From: Bacteroidota bacterium
GTDB taxonomy: Bacteria; Bacteroidota; Bacteroidia; Bacteroidales; Rikenellaceae
Direction: 5' to 3'
Assembly: GCA_015222165.1 (NCBI GenBank)
Contig: JADFUS010000014.1
Span: 55,922 to 119,921, forward strand
DNA length: 64,000 nt
In this document: piece after piece, positions 46,321 through 55,278 of the stretch
Layout: each line of letters begins with the position of its first letter
How positions within the stretch are numbered: position 1 is the first letter of the stretch
Notes under the pieces: model-generated
What the model was told of the DNA's origin: nothing
Database searches by the model: none
What the model saw: only the letters and a program-made list of their open reading frames with translations
Position numbers and translations under genes: made by a program

Positions 46321-47611
46321 AAAGAGATTTGTAGCATTTTTAATGGTGGCAACTCTTTGTGTTACCAATGTTTTTGCACAGTATTCTATAGGAAATAATT
46401 TTTCTCCTTATACCATGTATGGTATTGGGGAGATGTTTGTACCTGGAGATGCAGCATCTAAATCAATGGGAGGTATTGGTCTTGCAAGTCGATCTCGTAT
46501 TTCTCCGAATGCTCAAAATCCAGCTGCTTTTAGTGCTATGATTGAAAAATCGGCTCTGTTTTCTGTTGGTATTCAAGCAAATAATAATTTTTTGAGTGAT
46601 AAAGGATTATCTTCAAGTCATAATAATCTTCAACTAAGCAATGTTAATCTTCAATTTAGAGTAGCAAAAGGTATTGGTTTTGGATTTTCACTTTCGCCAT
46701 ATTCAAATTCTGGCTATAGAGTTAAAATTCAAGAAACAGATCCTGAGATTATCTCAAGTGTTGGTGATGTCGCTTATAATCATTATGGAAAAGGTGGTAT
46801 ATCAAATATGAAATTTGGTTTTGGTTTTGCGCTGACAAACAATTTATCTATTGGGGTAAATTATATGTATATGCTCGGAACTATAGATCGTAAATATGTT
46901 TCACAAATTAATCCATATATTTCTCCATACGATTACAGATCTATTTATGACGAAAAATCATTGCTTGTAAATCAATCAACTTTTGAATTAGGAGCTCAGT
47001 ATAGATTTAAAATTGAGGAGAGTAAGAGTATAACTATTGGTGCAGTATATCAGCCCAGTTTTAAGACTAAAGCTCCAGTAACTCATTTCGTAGAAAGTAG
47101 TTATGGCAAAATTGTTGATACTATCAGATATGCTAAATATAAAACATCCGTAAAGTGTCCTTCAAAATATGCTATAGGATTTTTATATACAACACCTAAA
47201 ATAAGAATGGGTTTAGATTATGTTTATAGAAACTTTGATAATTTAATGCCCGATTATGTTGAAACAGACAGAGTAACCTATGCTGGTTCTCATGATGTCA
47301 AGTTTGGTTTAGAATATATTCCAAATCGTTTTGATATACGTTCTAATCTAAAACGTTGGACTTATCGTTTAGGTGCAAAATATTCACGTTCTTATTATCG
47401 TTATGATAATAAGCCACTAGATGAAATTGCTGTCACCTTAGGTTTCGGTGTTCCTCTTCAAAAAAATGGATTTACTCAGCTTAACATTGGTGCAGAGGTA
47501 GGTCGTCAGGGTTTGGAAACAGGACAAATTAGTAATACTTATTTTAAAGTTTTCGGTGGAGTTAATTTTGTAAGTATAGGTAGCTGGTTCAAACGTAGAA
47601 AGTTCAAGTAG
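46310..47611 (+). CDS. Outer-membrane beta-barrel protein (FadL/OmpP1-like)
   Basis: 433 residues with a signal peptide ending near NVFAQ. The N-terminal YSIGNNFSPYTMYGIGEM and MGGIGLASRSRISPNAQNPAAFSAM resemble the 'NPAG'-type plug region of FadL/PorV-like proteins. The rest is amphipathic beta strands (for example LSIGVNYMYMLGT; KYAIGFLYTTPKIRMGLDYVYRNF). Function unknown. It starts inside coaX, and a TPR protein and lptC follow; I recall this gene order from other Bacteroidales. Confidence 0.72.
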   Translation: MVNKKRFVAFLMVATLCVTNVFAQYSIGNNFSPYTMYGIGEMFVPGDAASKSMGGIGLASRSRISPNAQNPAAFSAMIEKSALFSVGIQANNNFLSDKGLSSSHNNLQLSNVNLQFRVAKGIGFGFSLSPYSNSGYRVKIQETDPEIISSVGDVAYNHYGKGGISNMKFGFGFALTNNLSIGVNYMYMLGTIDRKYVSQINPYISPYDYRSIYDEKSLLVNQSTFELGAQYRFKIEESKSITIGAVYQPSFKTKAPVTHFVESSYGKIVDTIRYAKYKTSVKCPSKYAIGFLYTTPKIRMGLDYVYRNFDNLMPDYVETDRVTYAGSHDVKFGLEYIPNRFDIRSNLKRWTYRLGAKYSRSYYRYDNKPLDEIAVTLGFGVPLQKNGFTQLNIGAEVGRQGLETGQISNTYFKVFGGVNFVSIGSWFKRRKFK

Positions 47612-47647
47612 AATAATAAACTAAAACAATAAGAGAATAAAATAGTT

Positions 47648-48991
47648 ATGAAGAATTTAATTAGAATTACAGCGTGTTCCATTGTAGCAATACTTTTTGC
47701 GACAATGTCATATGCACAGATCGATTTTAACCACCCTAAATTTGCAAAATACGGTACAGATGCGCAAACTAGAGAGGATAATTACAAAAATTACTCTTTT
47801 TTTAAAGATGATGTTAGTATGAAGAATTATTCAAGTGCTGAAAAGAGACTTGAAGAGCTGTTAGTAAATGCTCCTACTGCTTCTGAAAATATTTATATTA
47901 AGGGTATTTCGGTTTACAAAAATCTTTATAATCTAGCTCCTTCTCCAGCTCAAAAAAATGCATATTTTGATAAGATTATCAAGTTATATGATATGCGTGA
48001 TAAATATTTTGGAGGTAAGAAATCATACATAATTCTTGCGAATAGATCTTTGGATTTAATGCGTTATCGTCCAAAAAATATTCCTGCAATAAGAAAATCA
48101 GTTGCTCAAACTATAGATAAATCTAATGAAAAAGTAAATCTTAGTATGTGTCTTCAATATTTCAATATCATTACTAATGAGTATATCAAAAACAGTACGT
48201 TTGACGCTTCTGTTCTACTTGAAGATTTTGATATGGTAAGTGAAGCAGCAGCAAAAAGTACAAATTCAAATAAAGATAAAGTTCTTGCAAGTCTTGATGA
48301 ACTTCTTCTTCAATCAGGTGCTACAAACTGCGATAATCTAGAGAAACTATTTAAACCTAAATTTAAGGCTTCTCCAAATGATGCTGATTTAGTAAAGAAA
48401 ATTGTTGGATATTTAGTTAGAAATGATTGCGAAAGTGCATTTGCTACTCAAATTTCTGAGAAATATTATGAAATTAACCCTTCTTCAGAATCTGCTTTTG
48501 CATTAGCTATCCAATTTGCTGGAGCTAAAGATGATACTAAAGCGGTTAAATATTTTAAAGAAAGTATTTCAAATGAAGATGATCAAGCGAAATTAGAAAA
48601 TTATTTAATTCGTTTTGCTGCACATGAATTACAAATGAATCGTCCTATGAATGCTTCTGGTTATGCTAGAAAAGTAATCAGATTAAACAATTCAAATAGC
48701 CTTGGTTATATGTTATTAGCTCAATCATTCTCTATTGGTGCTTCTCACTCGGGTTGTTCAGGATTTGACAGAAAAGCTATTTACTATATTGTTGTAGATA
48801 ATCTTTATAAAGCTAAAAAATATTCTAATGATGAAGCAGAGGTAGGTAAAATAAATTCTATGATTAGAACTTATTCTTCAAACTTCCCTTCAAGAGAAGA
48901 TATCTTTTATAAAGAGTTAGAAATTGGTGCAAGTTATAGAGTTAATTGTGGTTGGATTAATGGTGTAACAACTGTTAGATCTTCAAACTAA
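47648..48991 (+). CDS. Periplasmic TPR-repeat protein
   Basis: 447 residues with a signal peptide ending near SYAQ. The body is all-helical with TPR-like units (NYSSAEKRLEELLVNAPTASEN; ESAFALAIQFAGAKDDTKAVKYFKESI; NASGYARKVIRLNNSNSLGYMLLAQSF). Its position between an outer-membrane barrel and lptC suggests a role in envelope assembly, but that is inference from neighbours only. Seven bases separate it from lptC. Confidence 0.78.
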   Translation: MKNLIRITACSIVAILFATMSYAQIDFNHPKFAKYGTDAQTREDNYKNYSFFKDDVSMKNYSSAEKRLEELLVNAPTASENIYIKGISVYKNLYNLAPSPAQKNAYFDKIIKLYDMRDKYFGGKKSYIILANRSLDLMRYRPKNIPAIRKSVAQTIDKSNEKVNLSMCLQYFNIITNEYIKNSTFDASVLLEDFDMVSEAAAKSTNSNKDKVLASLDELLLQSGATNCDNLEKLFKPKFKASPNDADLVKKIVGYLVRNDCESAFATQISEKYYEINPSSESAFALAIQFAGAKDDTKAVKYFKESISNEDDQAKLENYLIRFAAHELQMNRPMNASGYARKVIRLNNSNSLGYMLLAQSFSIGASHSGCSGFDRKAIYYIVVDNLYKAKKYSNDEAEVGKINSMIRTYSSNFPSREDIFYKELEIGASYRVNCGWINGVTTVRSSN

Positions 48992-48998
48992 ACTTTTA

Positions 48999-49589
48999 AT
49001 GAAAAGTATAAAACAAAAAATAAAACAAATAATTTTAGCACTTCTTTTCGGAAGTGCTTTATTTGTTGTTGGATGTAAAGAGACAAAGGTTAAGGCCGAA
49101 AAACCTTTAATACGTCGTACTATGGAAAGTGATAATTTAACTATTACTCAATATTCTGATGGTACTATGGATTATAAATTTATAACTCCTCATGTAACAA
49201 GATACGAAGGGAAGGGTAGTCAATCACAAGATACTTCTTTTATGATATTTGATAAAGGGGTAAACGTAGTCACATTTGAAGATTCTACCACAAATGAAGA
49301 GTCAAGGATAATAGCAAAATATGCTGTATATCAGGAATCAGAACAGTTGTGGGAAGCTCGTGATAGTGTAGTGGGATTGAGTAAAGATGGTAAAGAAATT
49401 TACACGGATTTGCTATATTGGAATCAAAAGACAAAAAAAATATACTCACCAATTTATACAAAGGTTGTGAGTGGAAATGAAATTATTATAGGTGTAAATG
49501 GCTTTGAATCAGACGACAAGATGGAAAATATAAAATTTACTAAATCTCAAGGACGATTCCTTGTTGATACTTTATCAACAAAAGAGTAA
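48999..49589 (+). CDS. lptC: LPS export periplasmic protein LptC
   Basis: 196 residues, with an N-terminal signal that ends in a lipobox-like FVVGC, so it may be lipid-anchored rather than helix-anchored as in E. coli. The LptC jellyroll is seen in the middle (ITQYSDGTMDYKFITPHVTRYEG, then IIAKYAVYQESEQLWEARDSVVGLSKDGKEIYTDLLYWNQKTKKIYS). It would pass LPS from the LptBFG extractor to LptA and LptD. It follows the TPR gene by 7 bp. Confidence 0.85.
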   Translation: MKSIKQKIKQIILALLFGSALFVVGCKETKVKAEKPLIRRTMESDNLTITQYSDGTMDYKFITPHVTRYEGKGSQSQDTSFMIFDKGVNVVTFEDSTTNEESRIIAKYAVYQESEQLWEARDSVVGLSKDGKEIYTDLLYWNQKTKKIYSPIYTKVVSGNEIIIGVNGFESDDKMENIKFTKSQGRFLVDTLSTKE

Positions 49590-49691
49590 AAAAAAGAGTA
49601 AAAAGTTTTAATTTTTGACAACAAATCGTTATATTCGCAGAGTTTTACATATTTCTGATTAATAACAAAAGATATTCAAATAAAATTTTAT

Positions 49692-51737
49692 ATGGCAGCA
49701 TTAAATACGCTTAGAACAAAAGGAGGAATTGTCTTATCAATATTTATTGGTGTGGCACTATTAGCTTTCCTTTTAGGAGACTGGGACCGAATGGGTCAGC
49801 AAAAGTCAATTGTTATCGGTACCGTTAACGGTGATAAAATAGACTATCAACAATTCAATGATTTGGTTGATGAAATAACTAATGCAGAGATGATGCTTTC
49901 TGGTTCATCTTCACTTTCTGTTGAACAAACAGATAAAGTTCAAAAAGATGCATGGCAACAAACAATTCTTAAAAACGTTGTTTTATCTTCTTTTGAAGAA
50001 TTAGGTGTTGTTGTTTCAGACCAAGAGATGGTAGATATGACAATGGGAGGTTTTATTTCTCCAATTCTTAGATCTATTTTCGTAAATTCTCAAGGTTTAT
50101 TTGATGAAGGAATGATGAAAAATTTCATTGCTAATCTTGATATGGATCAATCGGGCAGAGCTCGTATATTTTGGACTTATATTGAAGCTCAAATGTCTAA
50201 AGAGAGAGCAATGAGTAAATATACAAAACTTGTTAGTTCTTCAATTTATATAACTAATTTAGAAGCTGAAAGAAGTGCTGTAGAAGCAAATACTACTGTT
50301 AATGTAGATTATATTTCTCAAGCAACGACTTCTATTCCTGATTCTTTAGTAGAAGTTTCAGATTTGGATATGAAAGTTTATTATGTTAAAAACTTTAAAC
50401 GCTTTAAGAAAAATGAAGGTCGTGAGTTACGTTATGTAGTTTTTGAAGCTACACCATCAGATGACGATTATACAGACGGTAAAGAGCATTTCGAAACTTT
50501 AAATAATGAATTCTTAGCTTCTAACGATGCTGAGCAATTTGTAAATCTTAATTCAGAAACTTCTTTTTCTCCTCGTTATGTAGGTGTTGAGAAGTTACCT
50601 AAATTTATTTTTGCTGATAATTCTAAAGTTAGTCAAGGTCAGTTCTTCGGTCCTTCATTTGATAATGATGTTTACACTTCCTTAAAAGTTATTTCTAAAA
50701 AGAATCTTCCAGATTCAGTTACATTACGTTTCACTTTTGCTCCTGCAACAATTAATGCAGATAGTTTAGTTAAAGAAATGAACAGATCTTCTGCTAAATT
50801 TGATGTTCAAGTGTCAAATTTAATAGCTAAAGTTCCTTCTGTTAAACCAGCAAATGTAGCTTCTTTAAATACTTCAGATTTAGATGAAGAAATGATTAAT
50901 AAAATCTCTGAAACTAGAGTTGGAAAAGTTGTTTATATTAAAAGACAAGATTTCTATCAAATAGTTAAAGTAGAGAAAAAAGGTAAAATTGTTCCTAAGG
51001 TACAAATAGCAGAATTAATATATACAGTTCTTCCAAGTCCTCAGACTGAACAAGTTTATTATAACTTAGCTTCAAATTTTGTGAATTCTGTATCTGATAC
51101 AAAATCATTTAATACTAAGGCACAAGATGAAGCAATACTTGTACGTACTGCTCCATTAAATCCTCAATCAAAAGGTCTTGATGGTATTGACAATTCACGT
51201 GAACTTGCTCGTTGGGCATTTACAAATGAACAAAATGCAGTTTCACATGTTGTTTCTATAGGTTCAAAAAATATCGTTGCTTGTCTTGCTAAAGTTTCTC
51301 ATAAAGGAACTTCAACTATAGAAGAAGTTAAAGAACAAGTTAAATATGCTTGTATTTCTGAAAAGAAAAATGAGATGATAGCTGAGAATATGACTAAAGC
51401 TGGTTCTATAGATGCTATAGCTTCAGAAAATTCTTCAACAATAGAATCTGTTAGAGATGTTAATTTTAACTCATTCTATTTACCTAATTTAGGTGTTGCT
51501 CCAGAATTCATTGGTGCAGTTACTTCAGTAGCTGTTGATGCACAAACAAAACCAATAGTTTCTGCTTCGAAAGTTTATATGGCTAAAGTAACTTCAAAGG
51601 TAACAACAGAAGATACTGATGTTGATAAACAACATGCTTTACTTGAAGCAAGAGCTCAATCAAATGTTTATGGTCGTGTTATTGGTTCTTTAATAACAAG
51701 AGCTGATATTGTTGATGAAAGAGTATTATACTTTTAA
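49692..51737 (+). CDS. PpiD/SurA-like periplasmic chaperone (parvulin-type peptidyl-prolyl isomerase family)
   Basis: 681 residues. The N-terminal part has one transmembrane helix (IVLSIFIGVALLAFLLGDW, about residues 13-31) followed by a SurA_N-like chaperone domain (GTVNGDKIDYQQFNDLVDEI). The middle, about residues 225-460, contains weakly conserved PPIC-like strands, and the C-terminal half is helical. It probably helps outer-membrane proteins fold, from the inner membrane. Whether the parvulin domain is active cannot be judged. A terminator follows at 51757. Confidence 0.82.
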   Translation: MAALNTLRTKGGIVLSIFIGVALLAFLLGDWDRMGQQKSIVIGTVNGDKIDYQQFNDLVDEITNAEMMLSGSSSLSVEQTDKVQKDAWQQTILKNVVLSSFEELGVVVSDQEMVDMTMGGFISPILRSIFVNSQGLFDEGMMKNFIANLDMDQSGRARIFWTYIEAQMSKERAMSKYTKLVSSSIYITNLEAERSAVEANTTVNVDYISQATTSIPDSLVEVSDLDMKVYYVKNFKRFKKNEGRELRYVVFEATPSDDDYTDGKEHFETLNNEFLASNDAEQFVNLNSETSFSPRYVGVEKLPKFIFADNSKVSQGQFFGPSFDNDVYTSLKVISKKNLPDSVTLRFTFAPATINADSLVKEMNRSSAKFDVQVSNLIAKVPSVKPANVASLNTSDLDEEMINKISETRVGKVVYIKRQDFYQIVKVEKKGKIVPKVQIAELIYTVLPSPQTEQVYYNLASNFVNSVSDTKSFNTKAQDEAILVRTAPLNPQSKGLDGIDNSRELARWAFTNEQNAVSHVVSIGSKNIVACLAKVSHKGTSTIEEVKEQVKYACISEKKNEMIAENMTKAGSIDAIASENSSTIESVRDVNFNSFYLPNLGVAPEFIGAVTSVAVDAQTKPIVSASKVYMAKVTSKVTTEDTDVDKQHALLEARAQSNVYGRVIGSLITRADIVDERVLYF

Positions 51738-51756
51738 TATATATTTCTAATCTAAA

Positions 51757-51792
51757 AAAATGCTGTCAGAATTTTTTGACAGCATTTTTTTT
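51757..51792 (+). terminator. Terminator after the PpiD-like gene
   Basis: Stem ATGCTGTCA with TGACAGCAT, loop GAATTTTT, then eight T. It lies 20 bp after the stop codon. Confidence 0.88.
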
Positions 51793-51810
51793 GTTTAATT
51801 TTTTCTGAAT

Positions 51811-51854
51811 AACAAATACGGGTATGGAAATATATTTCCATACCCGTATTTGTT
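51811..51854. repeat. Perfect 44-bp palindrome downstream of trpB
   Basis: Two 22-base arms (each reading AACAAATACGGGTATGGAAA then TA inward) meet with no spacer. It lies between converging ppiD-like and trpB transcripts, 28 bp past the trpB stop. It can fold as a long hairpin in either RNA, but no T run follows directly on either strand, so it is not a typical intrinsic terminator. It may end trpB transcription anyway or protect the 3' end. Confidence 0.9.
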
Positions 51855-51882
51855 ATATAATTTATGTTTTTAAGCTATTTGC

Positions 51883-53097
51883 TTATTGTTTGTGGATTTC
51901 TTCCTCTACAAGGAAAGCATAGTGTTTAAGGTACATTTCCATGTCTTTATCGCCACGTCCTGATAAATTTACAACTACAATATCAGTTGGTTTGAATTTT
52001 ATTTTACCTAGAGCAGCAAGAGCGTGAGATGATTCTATTGCTGGAATAATACCTTCAAGGTGTGTTAATTCAAATGCAGCCTCAAGAGCTTCACTATCTG
52101 TAGAAGCAAGTACATTTAGTCGTTTTGTGCTTTTCATGTGAGCAAGAAGAGGTCCTACGCCAGGATAGTCAAGTCCTGCTGATATAGAAAAGGCTTCACG
52201 TACATCTCCGTTTTCATCGCACATAACAAGGCTTTTGCTACCGTGTAAAACTTTTTCTTCTCCAGTTAATAGAGCTGCGGCAGATTTACCAGTTTCTACT
52301 CCCATACCTCCAGCTTCTATACCATAAAGTTTTACTTCTGGTCTGTCAAGATATTCAAAAAAAGCACCTGAGGCATTACTACCCCCACCTATACAAGCTA
52401 AAATATAATCAGGATTTTCTGTTCCTTCATGTTCAAGAAGTTGTTTTTTCATCTCTTTGCTTATTACCGATTGGAAGTGAGCAACCATATCAGGATAAGG
52501 GTGTGGTCCAACGGCTGAGCCTAGAAGATAAAAAGAGTCTGTATTTTTAATCCAATAATCTAAAGCCTCGTTTACAGCGTCAGAGAGTGTTTTTGTTCCA
52601 GATTCTGCAGGAATAACTTGAGCACCAAGCATTCTCATTTTTTGAACATTTGGAAATTGGCGTTTCATATCTAAAGCTCCCATGAAAACTATACATTCCA
52701 TTTCCATTAATGCACAAACTGTTGCTGTTGCAACGCCATGTTGTCCTGCTCCTGTTTCTGCAATGATTTTCTTTTTACCCATGTGTTTAGCAAGAAGAAT
52801 TTGTCCTAGAGTGTTGTTTATTTTGTGAGCTCCAGTGTGGTTAAGATCTTCTCTTTTAAGATATATTTTAGCACCATATTTAGCACTAAGTCGTTTTGCT
52901 AAATATAATGGAGAAGGTCTGCCGACGTAGTCACGTAGCAATTGATTATATTCATCTTGAAATTCTTTTGATGAATAGTAACTTTTAAAACAGTGATTTA
53001 GTTCGTCAAGATTTTTTTGTAAGTTTTCAGGAACAAAAGCTCCTCCAAAATCTCCGTAGAATCCGTTTTCATCTACTTTGTAATTTCCTTTTTCCAT
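51883..53097 (-). CDS. trpB: Tryptophan synthase beta chain
   Basis: 404 residues, full length. It joins indole and serine to form tryptophan. The PLP lysine is K92 in [30 protein letters not shown], the phosphate loop [10 protein letters not shown] and [11 protein letters not shown] are intact, and this is the TrpB1 type that partners with TrpA. No other trp gene lies in the window: downstream is a palindrome and an oppositely oriented gene, so trpB is transcribed alone. The leader upstream encodes a Trp-rich peptide and an attenuator (53133-53272), so expression should rise when charged tRNA-Trp is scarce. Confidence 0.96.
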   Translation of the reverse strand: MEKGNYKVDENGFYGDFGGAFVPENLQKNLDELNHCFKSYYSSKEFQDEYNQLLRDYVGRPSPLYLAKRLSAKYGAKIYLKREDLNHTGAHKINNTLGQILLAKHMGKKKIIAETGAGQHGVATATVCALMEMECIVFMGALDMKRQFPNVQKMRMLGAQVIPAESGTKTLSDAVNEALDYWIKNTDSFYLLGSAVGPHPYPDMVAHFQSVISKEMKKQLLEHEGTENPDYILACIGGGSNASGAFFEYLDRPEVKLYGIEAGGMGVETGKSAAALLTGEEKVLHGSKSLVMCDENGDVREAFSISAGLDYPGVGPLLAHMKSTKRLNVLASTDSEALEAAFELTHLEGIIPAIESSHALAALGKIKFKPTDIVVVNLSGRGDKDMEMYLKHYAFLVEEEIHKQ

Positions 53098-53132
53098 TTT
53101 TATATATTTTTATTATTTATTTTTTTTCGCAC

Positions 53133-53174
53133 AAAAAAAAGACATGAAGGAATCGTAGTCCTACATGTCTTTTT
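53133..53174 (-). terminator. trp attenuator terminator in the trpB leader
   Basis: On the minus strand an 11 bp stem AAAAAGACATG/CATGTCTTTTT, extended inward by four pairs past one mismatch, is followed by a run of eight or nine T. It lies about 35 bp before the trpB start, downstream of the promoter and leader peptide, so it would stop transcription before trpB. An upstream segment (53184-53191, TTTTAGAT in the RNA sense read from 53191) pairs perfectly with 53171-53178, overlapping the 5' arm of this terminator, and can act as an antiterminator. Confidence 0.85.
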
Positions 53175-53212
53175 AGATCTTTTATCTAAAATACAAATAC
53201 AGCATTATGCCC

Positions 53213-53272
53213 CTACGACTTGAAAAGTTGTAAGTGCCACCACCATGCTTTTGTTGTATAATTATTTATCAT
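53213..53272 (-). CDS. trpL: trp leader peptide (three consecutive Trp codons)
   Basis: A 19-codon frame reading MINNYTTKAWWWHLQLFKS with stop TAG. Residues 10-12 are TGG TGG TGG. It starts about 20 bp after the predicted transcription start (-7 box at 53292) and ends about 40 bp before the terminator hairpin. Sequence just 5' of the Trp codons (AGCAT) can pair with ATGCT just beyond the stop, the beginning of the segment that otherwise forms the antiterminator. This is the standard 1-2-3-4 arrangement: ribosomes stalled at Trp codons would favour the antiterminator. Another short frame over the same bases (MVVALTTFQVVGA) looks like chance. Confidence 0.82.
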   Translation of the reverse strand: MINNYTTKAWWWHLQLFKS

Positions 53273-53291
53273 CTTTATCTTTTATATGTTG

Positions 53292-53323
53292 CAAATCTAA
53301 TTTTTATTTTTTTAATATCCAAG
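53292..53323 (-). promoter_or_regulatory. trpL-trpB promoter (CTTG-N20-TAGATTTG)
   Basis: On the minus strand a perfect -7 TAGATTTG (53292-53299) is preceded by CTTG, one mismatch from TTTG, with a 20 bp spacer. Transcription would start near 53287, just ahead of the trp leader peptide. Confidence 0.7.
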
Positions 53324-53405
53324 AAAAAAGAGATTTTTTTTAATAAAATAAAAAATTTATGCTATATTGCATTATATAAAAATTGCTTTTAGCAATCTCT
53401 TTTTT
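53324..53405. repeat. Inverted repeat between the trpB and sodB promoters
   Basis: A 12-base arm AAAAAAGAGATT at 53324-53335 is perfectly complemented by AATCTCTTTTTT at 53394-53405, 58 bp apart. It lies in the divergent control region. It could be a hairpin in the sodB leader or a paired protein-binding site; its role is unknown. Confidence 0.5.
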
Positions 53406-53439
53406 AACGAATAATATTAATTAATTAAAATAAATAACT

Positions 53440-54015
53440 ATGGTACATAAAATGGAAACTTTGGGTTATAGTCAAGATAATCTTAGCCCTATTATGAGTA
53501 AGTTAACAATGGATTTTCACTATGGAAAACATTATAATGCTTATGTTACAAATCTGAATAAACTTATTGAAGGTACTGAATTTGCTGATATGCCTTTAAA
53601 TGAAATAATAGTAAAAAGTGAAGGTGGTATTTTTAATAATGCTGCTCAGGCAAGTAATCACGGTCTATTTTTTACACAGCTTACGCCTCAAGGTTTACAA
53701 ACTAAAGAGGGAAAATTATATGAAGCTATAATTAGTACTTTTGGTTCTTTTGATGAGCTAAGAATACAAATGAGCAAAGTAGCGAAAACACTTTTTGGTT
53801 CAGGTTGGGTTTGGCTTGCTTCAAAAGATGGTAAATTAGAGATAAAATCTGGTTCTAATGCTTATACTCCTCTTGTTGATGGTATGAAACCTCTTATGGC
53901 TATTGATGTTTGGGAACACGCTTATTATCTTGATTATCAGAATCGTCGTCCTGATTATGTAGATGCTATTTGGGATATTTTAGATTGGAAAGTAATAAGT
54001 AAACGTTTCGAATAA
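53440..54015 (+). CDS. sodB: Superoxide dismutase (Fe/Mn family)
   Basis: 191 residues, cytoplasmic, converting superoxide to oxygen and peroxide. The metal ligands are all present: H27 in DFHYGKHYNAY, H74 in ASNHGLFF, D156 and H160 in DVWEHAYYLDYQNRRPDYV. The sequence is of the Fe or cambialistic type usual in Bacteroidales. The position of the usual Trp before the second ligand is Ser (ASNH), as variation occurs in this group. It is flanked by a terminator. Confidence 0.95.
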   Translation: MVHKMETLGYSQDNLSPIMSKLTMDFHYGKHYNAYVTNLNKLIEGTEFADMPLNEIIVKSEGGIFNNAAQASNHGLFFTQLTPQGLQTKEGKLYEAIISTFGSFDELRIQMSKVAKTLFGSGWVWLASKDGKLEIKSGSNAYTPLVDGMKPLMAIDVWEHAYYLDYQNRRPDYVDAIWDILDWKVISKRFE

Positions 54016-54031
54016 TAATATAATTTATAAA

Positions 54032-54075
54032 TAGAGAGCATTAAAATTAATTTTAATTTTAATGCTCTCTATTTT
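54032..54075. terminator. Bidirectional terminator between sodB and the truncated barrel gene
   Basis: A 17 bp perfect stem beginning AGAGAGCATTAAAATTA with a short loop; T and A runs flank it. It serves sodB (plus) and the minus-strand gene. Confidence 0.85.
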
Positions 54076-54076
54076 T

Positions 54077-55276
54077 TTAGAATTTTACTCCACATGTAAG
54101 CGAAAACATATTTCGTGTTATACTTTCTGATATTTGATTTTCTGCAGTTATGGTTATGTCATCAAAACTTTCACCGTACAACATATATGAAGGAACTTTA
54201 TTGAAAACATATTGGTATGCAAAATCAATATAAAAATTCATAAACCTATATCCCAGACCTGCTGAGGCATAGTGTTGAGCTCCATATTGTCTGCGGTCTT
54301 TATTATTTTTGACGCCATAATCTACAAGATATTCAAGATATTCATCGCTATAAGGAGTCTCAATATAATTATAACCTCCTCGAACAAAAAAACCTTTAAA
54401 TGGTTGAATCTCAATACCTATTTTATATTCACTATTGTTACGAAGACTATTCCGTAAGTAGTTATTTATATTTTCTGTTCCATTTGTGTTCTTCATTTTT
54501 ATTGTTCCATTCATATTTAAAGTATAGTCAAAAGATATTATACCTAAAGAGCTAAAACGATAAGAAATACCTGTTAGCAATCTATGAGAGGACACGATAT
54601 TATATGAATTTGTTACATAAGGAGCATTTTGTGAATAGTAATCATTGTTTTTAAAACTTATATTTTGATAGAGTGAATATTTTTCTTCAATACTTGTTGA
54701 TCGTGGAGCGTGATAGGCAAGCCCAATTCTTAATCCATCGATTGGTTGTATTGTTGCCCCTATTTTAAAATCAAAAGATACACCATTTTGATATAAATTT
54801 GATGTGTTTTCTAGTTCTTGGAAATCTCCAATATTACCATCAACTCCATTTTCATAATATGTAACATATTCATCTAAATCAAATGTTCTTATGCCAAAAG
54901 TAGCTCCTAAATAAACCATATCATTTATATTGAAACCTGAACCTATAGAGTAATTATTAGAAATTCCTTTTCGATAAACTGATTGTGTTTGAATTAGATA
55001 ATCATTAATATCAAGTCCATTAGGATTAATGCTATATGTCCATGGTGCTTTTTTAGTCGCATCAATCATAAGGTTATTATAGTTCATAAATGCTCCCCAT
55101 ATTCCAATATTATCATTGTAATATTTAGCTTCTTCTATTATCATAGGGTCGATATCTTTAAGTTGTCGAGAATATAAATCTGATATCGAACCATTGCTTT
55201 GTGGTGTTTCTGTAGTATATTCCATACCAAAATCGGCAGTTCTACTGAAAGATACTAAAAATTTATGAATAATCAA
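54077..55276 (-). pseudogene. 5'-truncated FadL/OmpP1-like outer-membrane protein gene
   Basis: The 399-codon frame encodes the C-terminal two thirds of a barrel of the Bacteroidales OmpP1/FadL family: WTYSINPNGLDINDYLIQ, GSGFNINDMVYLGATFGIR, FDFKIGATIQPIDGLRIGLAYHAP and the terminal TRNMFSLTCGVKF. It has no signal peptide and none of the N-terminal plug region, and its only start near the front is a TTG 2 bp after the polA stop. Homologous-looking sequence runs right up to that point, so about 130-150 N-terminal codons seem deleted, with polA now abutting the break. It could be transcribed with polA, but the product could not be exported. Confidence 0.72.
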
Positions 55277-55278
55277 AA

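Noticed and set aside
53231..53260. Alternative leader frame MVVALTTFQVVGA over the trp leader
   Set aside because: It shares bases with the frame that has three Trp codons directly upstream of a tryptophan gene; the latter explains the terminator arrangement.
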